Source: Streptomyces sp. NBC_00285
GTDB lineage: Bacteria; Actinomycetota; Actinomycetes; Streptomycetales; Streptomycetaceae
NCBI RefSeq assembly: GCF_036174265.1
Contig: NZ_CP108055.1
Span: 3,844,001 to 3,908,000, forward strand
Direction: 5' to 3'
Length of the DNA: 64,000 nucleotides
Every line of letters starts with the position of its first letter. The first letter of the stretch is position 1. The notes under the pieces were generated by a model. The model was not told the DNA's origin, made no database searches, and saw nothing but the letters and a program-made list of their open reading frames with translations. The position numbers and the translations under genes were made by a program. Positions 50,302 through 58,767 of the stretch are shown here, one piece after another.

Positions 50302-51774
50302 TCAGCGACGCCTGAGTACCAGTCCGGACACGGCACCCACCACAGCGGTCCCGGCCAGCGCGAACATGCACGCCAAAAGCGCCTCCGCAGAGGTATACGC
50401 CCCAGAGGGCCCCAGTGACTCAAGTCGGTTCAAGAAGAGTGTTCCGAAACCCGCGACACCGATCAACTGGCCGAGCTGGGTGACCGTGGCGAGCAGTCCG
50501 CTGGCGTCCGCCGCGTGGACGGGCGGCACTGTGGCGAGGGCCCGGGTGAGTGTGGGACTGAACGCGAGCGCGAGCCCCACGCCCACTCCGGCGTACGCGG
50601 CGTACAGCGCCACGCCTCCCGTACCGCCGTCCTTCAGGGCCAGGCCCACGCCCAGTACGGCCAGCGCGGTGATCGCGAACCCGGCGGGCGTCAACAGACG
50701 CTGCCAGGAGGCCGGCCAGGTGCGCCAGGTGAGCCCGACCATGCCGAAGATCACAGCGGTGGGCGCGAAGGAGAGCCCGGCCCGCAGGGCGCTGAAGCCG
50801 AGGCCGCCCTGCACGTACAGGGTGAGAACGAAGAGGAAGCCGCCGTTGACGGCCATGACCGCCATGATCCGGAAGACGGCGAGGCCCATCCCGGGATGAC
50901 GCAGCACGCCCGGTGCGATCAGCGGGGCGCCTCCTCGCCGGGCCAGCCGCGACTCGTAGACGCAGAAGACCGTGAAGAGGAGTGCGGCGGCGGACATGGA
51001 CAGCCAGGACCACGACGGCCAGCCCTCCTCCTGACCGAGCACCAGCGGCACCGTGCACAGCGACACGGCCGCGCCCAGCAGCACCAGGCCGGGGAGGTCG
51101 AGACCGCGCGCCCGGTCCCTGGGCGTCGCACGGTCCCCGGGCAGCAGGAGCCGGCTGCCGACGGCCAGCAGGACGAGGCCCACCGGCACGTTCACGAGGA
51201 ACACCGGCCGCCAGCTTGTGCCGAACAGGTCTGCGCTGACCAGGACTCCGCCGATGACCTGCCCTGCGGCGGCCCCGACCGCGAGGACCGCCGCGTACAC
51301 GCCGAGCGCCTTCATCCGGGCCTCACCGGTGAAGTTGCGCTGGATCAGGCTGAGCACCTGCGGGATCATCACCGCCGAACCGACACCCTGCACCAGCCGG
51401 AAGACGATCAGTTCGGTGGAGCCCTGCGCGAGTCCGCAGGCGAGCGAGGCCGCCGTGAACAGGGCGAGCCCGATGAGGTGGACCCGGCCGTGACCGAACC
51501 GTTCGCCGAGCCGGGCGCCGGTGATCAGCAGCACCGAGTACGTGATGGCGTATCCGGCGACGACCAGTTGGAGTTCGGCGCCCGAGGCGTGCAGTTCCGT
51601 GCCGATGGTGGGTGCCGCGACATTCACGATGAACACGTCGAGCAGGGCCATGAACTGGGCGGCGAGGACGAGGACGAGCAGCGGCCGGGGCCGATTGTCA
51701 GTGGCGGGTGCTTCACTTTTGGCAGGTGAGGAAACGGGTGCGGAACCCGGTCCCGTCCGGGGTGTTGTCGTCAT
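50302..51774 (-). CDS. MFS multidrug efflux transporter (DHA2, EmrB/QacA-like)
   Basis: A 490-residue exporter with about 14 membrane segments. MALLDVFIVNVAAPTI is the motif D/D1 seen in drug:H+ antiporters, GARLGERFGHGRVHLIG is motif A and VIMIPQVL-like VMIPQVLSLI is motif C region. It exports hydrophobic drugs using the proton gradient. The ATG at 51774 opens MTTTPRTG. It is divergent from an XRE-family regulator with an operator-like palindrome between, so it is probably controlled by it. Confidence 0.9.
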   Translation of the reverse strand: MTTTPRTGPGSAPVSSPAKSEAPATDNRPRPLLVLVLAAQFMALLDVFIVNVAAPTIGTELHASGAELQLVVAGYAITYSVLLITGARLGERFGHGRVHLIGLALFTAASLACGLAQGSTELIVFRLVQGVGSAVMIPQVLSLIQRNFTGEARMKALGVYAAVLAVGAAAGQVIGGVLVSADLFGTSWRPVFLVNVPVGLVLLAVGSRLLLPGDRATPRDRARGLDLPGLVLLGAAVSLCTVPLVLGQEEGWPSWSWLSMSAAALLFTVFCVYESRLARRGGAPLIAPGVLRHPGMGLAVFRIMAVMAVNGGFLFVLTLYVQGGLGFSALRAGLSFAPTAVIFGMVGLTWRTWPASWQRLLTPAGFAITALAVLGVGLALKDGGTGGVALYAAYAGVGVGLALAFSPTLTRALATVPPVHAADASGLLATVTQLGQLIGVAGFGTLFLNRLESLGPSGAYTSAEALLACMFALAGTAVVGAVSGLVLRRR

Positions 51775-51831
51775 GGCATCGAGCCTGAGGTCACTTCGGT
51801 ACGGGTGCCGAGAGCCCGCTGATACGGGTAC

Positions 51832-51846
51832 TGCCAGCACCTGGCA
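51832..51846. promoter_or_regulatory. Operator-like palindrome between MFS and XRE genes
   Basis: TGCCAG-CAC-CTGGCA, a perfect 6-3-6 inverted repeat in the divergent region. TACGGGT also occurs twice nearby (51800 and 51823). Probable site for the XRE regulator; binding is inference. Confidence 0.5.
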
Positions 51847-51894
51847 GGCGACGGTCCCGGCACCGAGGATGGTCGTGTCGAGGGGAGCATGACG

Positions 51895-52758
51895 ATGGGG
51901 GACAGGAAAGTGGCGACGACACAGCGACGGCGGCCCGAGCTGGCCTCGTTCCTGCGCGGCAGGCGTGCCCGGGTGACCCCGGCCGACGTGGGCATGCCGC
52001 CAGGCCTCAGGCGGCGCACCCCGGGGCTGCGCCGGGAGGAGGTCGCCCAGCTCTCCGGCGTCGGCGTGACCTGGTACACCTGGCTGGAGCAGGGACGGCC
52101 GATCAACGCGTCCGCCCAGGTCCTGGACGCCGTGGCCCGCACGCTACGGCTCGACGCGCCGGAGCGGGAGCATCTGTACCGCCTGGCACAGGTGCCGTTC
52201 GCCCACGACCCGCAGGGACTGAGGCGGTCGACCGGCCCGGAGGTGCAGGGCATCATCGACGCACTCGCCCCGCTCCCCGCGGTCGTCTACAGCTCGCGCT
52301 ACGACATCCTGGCCACCAACCCGGGCTACCGCGACCTGTTCCTGATCCCGGAGATCGTCGACATCAGGGTGCCGAACGCGCTGTGGACGCTGTTCACGGT
52401 GTCCGAGGAAGCCTGTCCGGTGATGTACCGGGAGCGCGAACTGCCCGTCATGGTGGCGACCTTGCGGTCCTCGTACGGCAGACATGTGGGCGAGCCGGCC
52501 TGGGAGGGCTTCATAGGCGCGCTGGCGGCGGCCAGCCCGTACTTCGCCGAGCTGTGGGCGAGCGGAGAAGTGGTCCAGCCGGGGCCCCGGGTCAAGACGT
52601 TCCGTCACAACGCCGTCGGCGAGCTGCGGATGACGTCGCAGTCGCTGTCGATCGACGGGATGCCGGAGTGCCGGATCGTGGTCTACACACCGGAGGACGA
52701 GGAGACACGAGAGAAAGCCGCACGGCTGCGGGAACACACAGAAAATCCCGCCTCCTGA
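51895..52758 (+). CDS. XRE family regulator with MmyB-like ligand domain
   Basis: A 287-residue regulator. The N-terminal half holds GLRRRTPGLRREEVAQLSGVG and WYTWLEQGRPINASAQVLDAV, a helix-turn-helix with the RRTPGLRREEVA signature of MmyB/helix-turn-helix XRE proteins. The C-terminal half (from ~residue 105) has the MmyB ligand domain (VYSSRYDILATNPGYRDLF). Such proteins bind fatty-acid-like ligands and regulate neighbouring transporters or metabolism. The ATG at 51895 is preferred: GGGGAG lies seven bases upstream; ATG 51889 is too close. Divergent from the MFS exporter. Confidence 0.88.
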   Translation: MGDRKVATTQRRRPELASFLRGRRARVTPADVGMPPGLRRRTPGLRREEVAQLSGVGVTWYTWLEQGRPINASAQVLDAVARTLRLDAPEREHLYRLAQVPFAHDPQGLRRSTGPEVQGIIDALAPLPAVVYSSRYDILATNPGYRDLFLIPEIVDIRVPNALWTLFTVSEEACPVMYRERELPVMVATLRSSYGRHVGEPAWEGFIGALAAASPYFAELWASGEVVQPGPRVKTFRHNAVGELRMTSQSLSIDGMPECRIVVYTPEDEETREKAARLREHTENPAS

Positions 52759-52770
52759 AGAAGACGGGAT
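52745..52770 (-). terminator. Terminator of tRNA-Ala copy 2
   Basis: On the minus strand ATCCCG...CGGGAT form an 11-bp imperfect stem followed by TTTTC. It overlaps the stop of the convergent XRE gene. Confidence 0.7.
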
Positions 52771-52812
52771 CCTCATAACCGATCTTTGACAACTCAACAG
52801 AGTGTCGATCTG

Positions 52813-52885
52813 TGGAGCTAAGGAGAATTGAACTCCTGACCTCCTGCATGCCATGCAGGCGCTCTACCAACTGAGCTATAGCCCC
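52813..52885 (-). tRNA. tRNA-Ala (GGC), second copy
   Basis: Same cloverleaf as the copy at 49621: acceptor GGGGCTA/TAGCTCC, anticodon loop TGGCATG (GGC), T-loop TTCAATT and discriminator A. It differs from that copy at four of 73 positions. CCA not encoded. Same orientation, 3.2 kb apart. Confidence 0.97.
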
Positions 52886-52895
52886 GCGTGTTCTT

Positions 52896-52908
52896 CCCGC
52901 TCGGCGGG
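52896..52908 (-). terminator. Small hairpin after the phosphatase gene
   Basis: CCCGC-TCG-GCGGG, a 5-bp stem, between the phosphatase stop and the second tRNA on the minus strand. Weak terminator or spacer. Confidence 0.35.
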
Positions 52909-52990
52909 GGCGAACAAGAAGAACTTTAGCCTGCGACCTGCCGGAAAGTGAAATCCGGGTCCGGGTCCTGGTGGACGCCGGTTCCGCCGC

Positions 52991-53650
52991 TCAGTCGTCG
53001 TCGCCGAGCACCGGCTCCGGCAGGGTGCCGGCGTTGTGCTCCAGAAGGCGCCAGCCGCGGGCGCCCTCGCCGAGGACGGACCAGCAGCAGTTGGAGAGGC
53101 CACCGAGGCTCTCCCAGTGGCGGGACTCCAGACCGAGCAGCCGTCCGATGGTGGTGCGGATCGTGCCGCCATGGCTGACCACGACGAGGGTGCCGTCGTC
53201 GGGGAGCTTCTCGGCGTACCGGAGAACGACGGGCGCGGCGCGGTCGGCGACCTCTGTCTCCAGTTCGCCACCGCCACGGCGCACCGGCTCGCCGCGCTTC
53301 CACGCGGCGTACTCCTCGCCGTGCCGGGCGATGATCTCCTCGTGCGTCAGCCCCTGCCAGACGCCCGCGTAGGTCTCGCGCAGGCCCTCGTCGTGGGTCA
53401 CGTCCAGGCCGGTGAGCTCGGCGAGCTCGGCGGCCGTGTTCGCGGCCCGCTGGAGGTCGGAGGCGACGATCGCGTCAGGCTCGAGGGAGGCCAGCAGCCG
53501 GGCGGCGCGGCGGGCCTGACCGACGCCGATCTCGGTGAGCTCGACGTCGGTGGTGCCCTGGAAGCGGCGTTCCACGTTCCAGGAGGTCTGGCCGTGCCGC
53601 CACAGGATGACGCGGCGGCCCCGGCCTTTGCGGCCTGTGGGAGCGGTCAC
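52991..53650 (-). CDS. Histidine phosphatase family protein
   Basis: A 219-residue phosphoglycerate-mutase-fold phosphatase. The catalytic RHG is in VILWRHGQTSWN (His19) and the second His in VVVSHGGTIRT. Family members hydrolyse phosphate esters such as phosphoglycerate or sugar phosphates. The GTG at 53650 overlaps the rsfS stop as GTGA, so the genes are coupled, a constant arrangement in Streptomyces. Catalytic class is firm; substrate unknown. Confidence 0.92.
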   Translation of the reverse strand: MTAPTGRKGRGRRVILWRHGQTSWNVERRFQGTTDVELTEIGVGQARRAARLLASLEPDAIVASDLQRAANTAAELAELTGLDVTHDEGLRETYAGVWQGLTHEEIIARHGEEYAAWKRGEPVRRGGGELETEVADRAAPVVLRYAEKLPDDGTLVVVSHGGTIRTTIGRLLGLESRHWESLGGLSNCCWSVLGEGARGWRLLEHNAGTLPEPVLGDDD

Positions 53651-54090
53651 CGCGGCTCCCCGAACGCGTCGTCGTCCTCCTCGGTCCGGAGCGCGGCGTG
53701 CTCCGCGGCCTTGCCGCGGGTCGCCTTGGCGTCGGCCGGCAGCTCCAGCTGGGGGCAGTCCTTCCACAGCCGCTCCAGGGCGTAGAAGACCCGCTCCTCG
53801 CTGTGCTGGACGTGGACGACGATGTCGACGTAGTCGAGCAGGACCCAGCGGGCCTCGCGGTCGCCCTCGCGGCGCACCGGCTTGACGCCGAGCTCCTTCT
53901 GGAGCCGCTCCTCGATCTCGTCGACGATGGACTTGACCTGACGGTCGTTGGGTGCGGACGCCAGCAGGAAGGCGTCGGTGATCGAGAGGACGTCGCTGAC
54001 GTCGTAGGCGATCACATCGTGGGCAAGCTTGTCGGCGGCCGCCTGCGCGGCGGTGCGGACGAGCTCGAGAGAACGGTCAGTGGCGGTCAC
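53647..54090 (-). CDS. rsfS: Ribosome silencing factor RsfS
   Basis: A 147-residue RsfS/iojap protein. KLAHDVIAYDVSDVLSITDAFLLASAPNDRQ in overlapping parts, RREGDREARWVLLDYVDIVVHV and RVFYALERLWKDCPQLELP match the family closely. It binds L14 and blocks 50S-30S joining under starvation. It overlaps the phosphatase by GTGA. Usually located near nadD, as here. Confidence 0.95.
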   Translation of the reverse strand: MTATDRSLELVRTAAQAAADKLAHDVIAYDVSDVLSITDAFLLASAPNDRQVKSIVDEIEERLQKELGVKPVRREGDREARWVLLDYVDIVVHVQHSEERVFYALERLWKDCPQLELPADAKATRGKAAEHAALRTEEDDDAFGEPR

Positions 54091-54142
54091 TACAAGGCTT
54101 TCGGTCGGCGGTCGATTGACGTCAAGGGTCTCACGGACCTAC

Positions 54143-54185
54143 GACGGCCCCCCACGTGATCGTGGAGATCACGCGGGGGGCCGTC
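54143..54185 (-). terminator. Terminator after the LCP gene
   Basis: A 19-bp stem (54143-54161 with 54167-54185) with one mismatch and a 5-base loop, reading GACGGCCCCCC... on the plus strand. It lies 20 bases after the LCP stop on the minus strand. Confidence 0.75.
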
Positions 54186-54204
54186 GGCGGCCCGGGAGCC
54201 GGGC

Positions 54205-56007
54205 CTACGTCGAGGAGTCCGGCTTGTAGTCCTGGCCGAGGATCACGGATACGTTCGCGCTCGACGCGATCGTGCCCTTCTTGACGGTACTGGTGGACAG
54301 GCCGAGGGTCTTGGCGACCTCGGTGGCGTTCGCCTTGTCCGAGGCGTCGGCGTAGACGACCTGGGACGTGACGCGGGTGGCGGCGGGCGTTCCGCCGTCG
54401 ACGAAGGTGAAGCCGCCGTTGAGGAGGATGACGCGGGCCTTCTCGGTGTTGTCCTTGGCGCCGGTGGCGTTCTGGACGGAGACGCTCACGGCCGCGTCCT
54501 TGTCGGGGCTCTTCGCCTTGCCGCCGAGGACGTCCTTGACCACGCTGGCACTGGCCTCGGCGCTCAGGGTGCCGTCCTGCTGGACGGGCAGCAGCGCGGT
54601 CTTGTAGTCGCCGCCCTTGGCGAGGTCGGCGAGCTTGGCGAGGAAAGCGCCGAGGTCGCTGTCGGTCAGAGGCGGGTCGAGGATCTGAGCCAGCGTCTGC
54701 ACGGTGGTGGTCGCGGCCTTCGGGTCGGAGGACAGTTTGCGCAGCACGCTCTGCATGACCTGGCCGAAGCGCTCCAGCTGGGCGTTCTGGGCCTCGCCTG
54801 AGGCGCGGTAGGTGGCGTAGGCGACGGCCATCTTGCCGCTGAGGGTCTGGCTCTTCCCCTTGTTCACCAGGGGTGCCTCGCCCTTCTTCTTGGCGGCCGG
54901 GTCGGGCACGGCGGTGTCGGTGTCGACGTCGATGTTGCCGACGAGGTCGACCAGGTTCTGGAGATAGGGGGTGTCGAGCCGCCAGGTGCCCTGGATATCG
55001 GTGCCCAGGACGGTGTTGAGGGAGTCGAGGGTCCCGGAGGAGCCGTCGTCGTCGACCGACTTGGCGAGGGTGGTCGTCGAACCGTCGTCGGCCGTCAGGG
55101 TGAGGGCGTTGGGGATCAGGACCGTCGTGCCCTGCTTGGTGGTGGTGTTGTCGACGAGCAGCGCCGTGGAGGTGCCGCCCTTCGCGGTGTTGTGCAGATG
55201 GACGACGATCACGTCGCGGTTCTGGGCGCTCGCGGCGATCGTGGTTCCCCGCTTGGAGTCCGGCGTCGAGAGGCCGGGCAGCTTTCCGGCGTGCCAGAGG
55301 TAGCCGACGCCGCCCGCCGCGACCAGGGCGAGGACGACGACCAGGGCGACGAGCCGGCTGCGGGCGCGGCGCTTGGCCTCTTCTCGGCGCTCGGTGCGGT
55401 TCTCGGTGAAGTTGAGCCAGTCGATGACGTCCTCGGAGTCACCGTCGGGCTCCTCGATGAACGCGAACTGCGCGGTGTGGTACTGCCGTTCGTCGCCGTC
55501 GGCAGGTTCCGCACCGGGACCGTCCGCGCCGGGACGGTCCTCCTCGGCCACGGGACGGAAACCCTGGCCGGCCTGGGTGTCCCCGGCATACCCCTGGCCG
55601 GCCTGTGTGGTCGGCTGCGTGCCCTCGCCGCGGGTGCCCTGCTGCGGGATGTAGGTGGTCTGCTCGGCGACGCGGGGCTGCTGGCCGCTCGCTGCGGCCC
55701 GGCCGTAGGGGTCGTGGGCCGGCGCCGAACCGCCGCCCTGCTGGGCCCCGTTGGCGTACGGGTCATAGGGCGGCACGGGTGCCTGCTGCCCGGTGCCGTA
55801 GGGGTCGTACGTCGGGACGGGATTCTGGGTGCCCGTGGCGTACGGATCGTAGCCGTAGCCCTGCTGTGCGTAGGGGTCGTACTGCTGCTGGGGGGCCTGC
55901 TGTGGCGGTGCCTGCTGGTAGACCGGCCTGCCGTAGTCGTCGTAACCGACGAGTACGTACTGGTTCTCCTGGTCGTCGCCGTAGCCCGCGTCGTATCGGT
56001 CGTTCAC
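54205..56007 (-). CDS. Divergent LCP (LytR-CpsA-Psr) family protein with LytR_C domain
   Basis: A 600-residue protein. The ~210-residue cytosolic N-terminus has tandem YDPYA-Q/G repeats. One membrane segment is at ~215-235. Residues ~255-420 are an LCP domain (NRDVIVVHLHN ... VLIPNALTLT) and ~490-595 a LytR_C domain. LCP enzymes attach wall polymers, but the conserved Arg of the SIPRD motif reads IPNAL here, so catalysis is doubtful. Genes of this type lie next to nadD in Streptomyces. Overlaps no neighbour; 16 bp from nadD. Confidence 0.88.
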   Translation of the reverse strand: MNDRYDAGYGDDQENQYVLVGYDDYGRPVYQQAPPQQAPQQQYDPYAQQGYGYDPYATGTQNPVPTYDPYGTGQQAPVPPYDPYANGAQQGGGSAPAHDPYGRAAASGQQPRVAEQTTYIPQQGTRGEGTQPTTQAGQGYAGDTQAGQGFRPVAEEDRPGADGPGAEPADGDERQYHTAQFAFIEEPDGDSEDVIDWLNFTENRTERREEAKRRARSRLVALVVVLALVAAGGVGYLWHAGKLPGLSTPDSKRGTTIAASAQNRDVIVVHLHNTAKGGTSTALLVDNTTTKQGTTVLIPNALTLTADDGSTTTLAKSVDDDGSSGTLDSLNTVLGTDIQGTWRLDTPYLQNLVDLVGNIDVDTDTAVPDPAAKKKGEAPLVNKGKSQTLSGKMAVAYATYRASGEAQNAQLERFGQVMQSVLRKLSSDPKAATTTVQTLAQILDPPLTDSDLGAFLAKLADLAKGGDYKTALLPVQQDGTLSAEASASVVKDVLGGKAKSPDKDAAVSVSVQNATGAKDNTEKARVILLNGGFTFVDGGTPAATRVTSQVVYADASDKANATEVAKTLGLSTSTVKKGTIASSANVSVILGQDYKPDSST

Positions 56008-56023
56008 CGGTGCCCCTCTCGGC

Positions 56024-56662
56024 TCACTCGTCGCGGTACAGCTCGCGCTTGTCGATGTAACGCACGACTCCGTCCGGCACCAGATACCAGACGGGGTCGC
56101 CCTTGGCGACTCTCACCCGGCAGTCGGTGGAGGAGATCGCCAGGGCGGGGACCTCGACGAGCGAGACGCCGCCCTCGGGCAGTCCGGGGTCGGCCAGGGT
56201 GTGCCCCGGCCGGGTGACTCCGATGAAGTGCGCGAGGGAGAACAGCTCTTCCACGTCCCGCCAGGTGAGGATCTGGCCGAGGGCGTCGGCGCCCGTGATG
56301 AAGAAGAGATCGGTTTCGGGGTTCAGGGCCTTCAGGTCGCGCAGCGTGTCCGTGGTGTAGGTCGCGCCGCCACGGTCGATGTCGATCCGGCTGACCGAGA
56401 ACTGCGGGTTCTCCGCGGTCGCGATGACCGTCATCAGATAGCGGTCCTCGGCCGGCGAGACCGCGCGGTGGGTCTTCTGCCAGGGCTGGCCGGTCGGTAC
56501 GAACACGACCTCGTCGAGGTGGAACTGCGCGGCGACCTCGCTGGCCGCCACGAGGTGCCCGTGGTGGATCGGGTCGAACGTTCCGCCCATGACACCGAGT
56601 CGGCGCTTGCCCGGGCTCGACGGGCCGTTGCCCTGGCCGGTAGGCATGTCCTGCTCTCCCAT
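56024..56662 (-). CDS. nadD: Nicotinate-nucleotide adenylyltransferase
   Basis: A 212-residue enzyme. [15 protein letters not shown] with HxGH at His33-His36, [11 protein letters not shown] and [10 protein letters not shown] (ISSTxxR) are the nucleotidyltransferase motifs. It makes deamido-NAD from NaMN and ATP in NAD synthesis. The ATG at 56662 (MGEQDMPTG) is preferred; ATG 56647 is a close alternative. Located between LCP/rsfS and two small membrane-protein genes. Confidence 0.95.
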   Translation of the reverse strand: MGEQDMPTGQGNGPSSPGKRRLGVMGGTFDPIHHGHLVAASEVAAQFHLDEVVFVPTGQPWQKTHRAVSPAEDRYLMTVIATAENPQFSVSRIDIDRGGATYTTDTLRDLKALNPETDLFFITGADALGQILTWRDVEELFSLAHFIGVTRPGHTLADPGLPEGGVSLVEVPALAISSTDCRVRVAKGDPVWYLVPDGVVRYIDKRELYRDE

Positions 56663-56741
56663 GCGTGCAGACCCTACCGGCCCGGCCTGAGGGCACCGTC
56701 CGACGGTGGCCCGGAGTGCCCTGCTTTGAGCACCCGGCGCC

Positions 56742-56906
56742 TCAGCGGTCGCGGTTGAAACGGGTGGTGATCCACAGCAGAAGCAGCAGCAGGATGAACG
56801 CGCCACCGCCGGTCACCAGCGGGCTGAGGCTCTCGTGGTTGCCGCCGTGCTCCTCGCCCTCGGCAGCGAGGGTGACCAACTGGGCAGCGGTGCTGTGGAT
56901 GCTCAT
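56742..56906 (-). CDS. Small membrane protein (54 residues)
   Basis: [22 protein letters not shown] then a single membrane segment [18 protein letters not shown] and a short basic end NRDR. N-in or N-out cannot be told. Intact ATG frame with a normal codon pattern. It lies between nadD and another small membrane-protein gene, a pair that is regular beside nadD in Streptomyces. Function unknown. Confidence 0.6.
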   Translation of the reverse strand: MSIHSTAAQLVTLAAEGEEHGGNHESLSPLVTGGGAFILLLLLLWITTRFNRDR

Positions 56907-57040
56907 CTTCGGCAGGACCTATCCGGTGGCGGGATAAAGATGTCGGCCCATGGTAAGCGGGCACTGAGGCGAGGATCACGCCGACTCCACCGTTGGGGGT
57001 GGCAAGGCGTTCGGGGACTGCGGGGAACCTTCGCTCTCCC

Positions 57041-57199
57041 TCAGTCGTCCTTCCGCTTGTACCCCCGCAGCAGGAACCACGCGGTGAACGCACAACCCAC
57101 AAACATCACGACCAGTACGACCCGGAGCAGATTTCCGGACCCTTGCTGCTCGGCGGCGCTCGCGGCCTCGGTGAGCCAGGCGGCCCGGGTGTGCTCCAT
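57041..57199 (-). CDS. Small membrane protein (52 residues)
   Basis: MEHTRAAWLTEAASAAEQQGSG, then a membrane segment LLRVVLVVMFVGCAFTAWFLL and a basic tail RGYKRKDD, giving a C-in topology by the positive-inside rule. A GGAG lies upstream of the ATG at 57199. Divergent from the M48 protease. Function unknown. Confidence 0.6.
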   Translation of the reverse strand: MEHTRAAWLTEAASAAEQQGSGNLLRVVLVVMFVGCAFTAWFLLRGYKRKDD

Positions 57200-57345
57200 G
57201 ACGTGGACTCCTTCGCTGTACTGCCCGTCCACGCTATCTCCGCCTAGGCTGGGGTCTGCTTCGGGGGCGCAAAGGACCGCACAAGGGTCCGCAAAGGATC
57301 ACAGAGGCCGAAGAGGCACAGCCAAAGACGCACATGGGGGAAGAC

Positions 57346-58482
57346 ATGTCCGACGACGGCCAACAGAACAACGGACACGAGAACGTGCCCAGCAGGCAGC
57401 GCAAACGATTCCCGGAAATCTCCTCGCGTGCGTACGAGCATCCCGCCGACCGCTCCGCCCTGGTGGCGCTGCGCAAGCTGAGCGGTTTCGACACGGTGTT
57501 CAAGGCACTCAGCGGTCTGCTCCCCGAGCGGAGCCTGCGGCTGCTGTTCCTGTCCGACTCGGTGCGCGTCTCCGACCAGCAGTTCGCGTATCTCAACGAC
57601 ATGCTGCGGGACGCGTGTTACATCCTGGATCTGGAGAAGGTCCCGCCGATGTACGTCAACCAGGACCCGCAGCCGAACGCGATGTGTATCGGCCTGGACG
57701 AACCGATCATCGTCGTCACCACGGGCCTGGTCGACCTGCTCGACGAGGAGGAGATGCGGGCGGTCGTCGGACACGAGGTGGGGCACGCCCTGTCCGGCCA
57801 CTCGGTCTACCGGACCATCCTGCTGTTCCTGACCGGCCTCGCTCTCAAGGTGGCGTGGATCCCGCTGGGGAACATCGCGATCATGGCGATCGTGACCGCG
57901 CTGCGTGAGTGGTTCCGCAAGTCGGAGCTGTCGGCGGACCGGGCGGGCCTGCTGGTCGGCCAGGACCTGCGGGCCTCGATGCGCGGCCTGATGAAGCTCG
58001 CCGGCGGCCACCATCTGCACGAGATGAACGTGGACGCGTTCCTCAAGCAGGCCGAGGAGTACGAGGCCGGCGGTGACCTGCGCGACTCGGTCCTGAAGAT
58101 CCTGAACATCCTGCCGCGCACCCACCCCTTCACCACCATCCGGGCGGCCGAGCTGAAGAAGTGGGCCGAGTCCCGCGACTACCAGCGGATCATGGACGGC
58201 CACTACCCGCGCCGTACCGAGGACAAGAACACCTCGGTCTCAGACTCCTTCCGGGAGTCGGCGGCCAGTTACGCGACGAACGTCAAGAGCTCCAAGGACC
58301 CTCTGATGAAGCTGGTCAGCGACATCGCGGGCGGAGCGGGTGACCTGGGCGGCCGGGTTCGTCGGGGCTTCGGCGGCTTCTCGAACTCCGCTCCGGGGCC
58401 GGACGCCCCACCGGCGGACACGCCTCGGAACGGGCAGGACCAGCCGCCGACGGACCCACCGCGAAACGACGAGGACGACTGA
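57346..58482 (+). CDS. M48 family metallopeptidase
   Basis: A 378-residue zinc peptidase. HEVGH is at residues 143-147, the third ligand region is ELSADRAGLL, and hydrophobic segments (~TILLFLTGLALKVAWIPLGN) follow the motif, suggesting HtpX-like membrane association. Its C-tail is disordered. Family roles include membrane protein quality control. GGGGGAAG precedes the ATG at 57346; the ATG at 57334 lacks a good site. Confidence 0.92.
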   Translation: MSDDGQQNNGHENVPSRQRKRFPEISSRAYEHPADRSALVALRKLSGFDTVFKALSGLLPERSLRLLFLSDSVRVSDQQFAYLNDMLRDACYILDLEKVPPMYVNQDPQPNAMCIGLDEPIIVVTTGLVDLLDEEEMRAVVGHEVGHALSGHSVYRTILLFLTGLALKVAWIPLGNIAIMAIVTALREWFRKSELSADRAGLLVGQDLRASMRGLMKLAGGHHLHEMNVDAFLKQAEEYEAGGDLRDSVLKILNILPRTHPFTTIRAAELKKWAESRDYQRIMDGHYPRRTEDKNTSVSDSFRESAASYATNVKSSKDPLMKLVSDIAGGAGDLGGRVRRGFGGFSNSAPGPDAPPADTPRNGQDQPPTDPPRNDEDD

Positions 58483-58767
58483 CGCGTCCTGGGGGCGCGG
58501 GGCCGTACCGACGCGAGAGCGTATCGATGTGCGGCTCCGCCACGGGGCATGACCGGCCCCGGACCGCACCGTTCCCATCGCGACCCGGCGCCGGCCCTAC
58601 CCATCGGCACGAGCGCATCGATGTGCGGCTCCGCCACGGGGCGTGACCGGCCCCGGGCCACCACCTGCCCGAACCCGCCGCCCCCACCCGTCACTGGTGC
58701 GCACCCGCCATCCGGCGCCACCCTCCACCCGCTCGTACCCGACGAACCGACCGGTGGCCCGGCCCGG
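58483..58767. other. Intergenic region with a 46-nt direct repeat
   Basis: About 285 bases between the convergent M48 gene and the next minus-strand gene. Two copies of a 46-nt unit lie at 58517-58562 and 58611-58656. Nothing coding is supported. Confidence 0.5.
58517..58656. repeat. 46-nt direct repeat, two copies
   Basis: GAGCGTATCGATGTGCGGCT... at 58517-58562 and GAGCGCATCGATGTGCGGCT... at 58611-58656 differ at two of 46 bases. The CGGCTCCGCC core is self-complementary-leaning. Located at the convergent end of the M48 gene. Confidence 0.85.
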
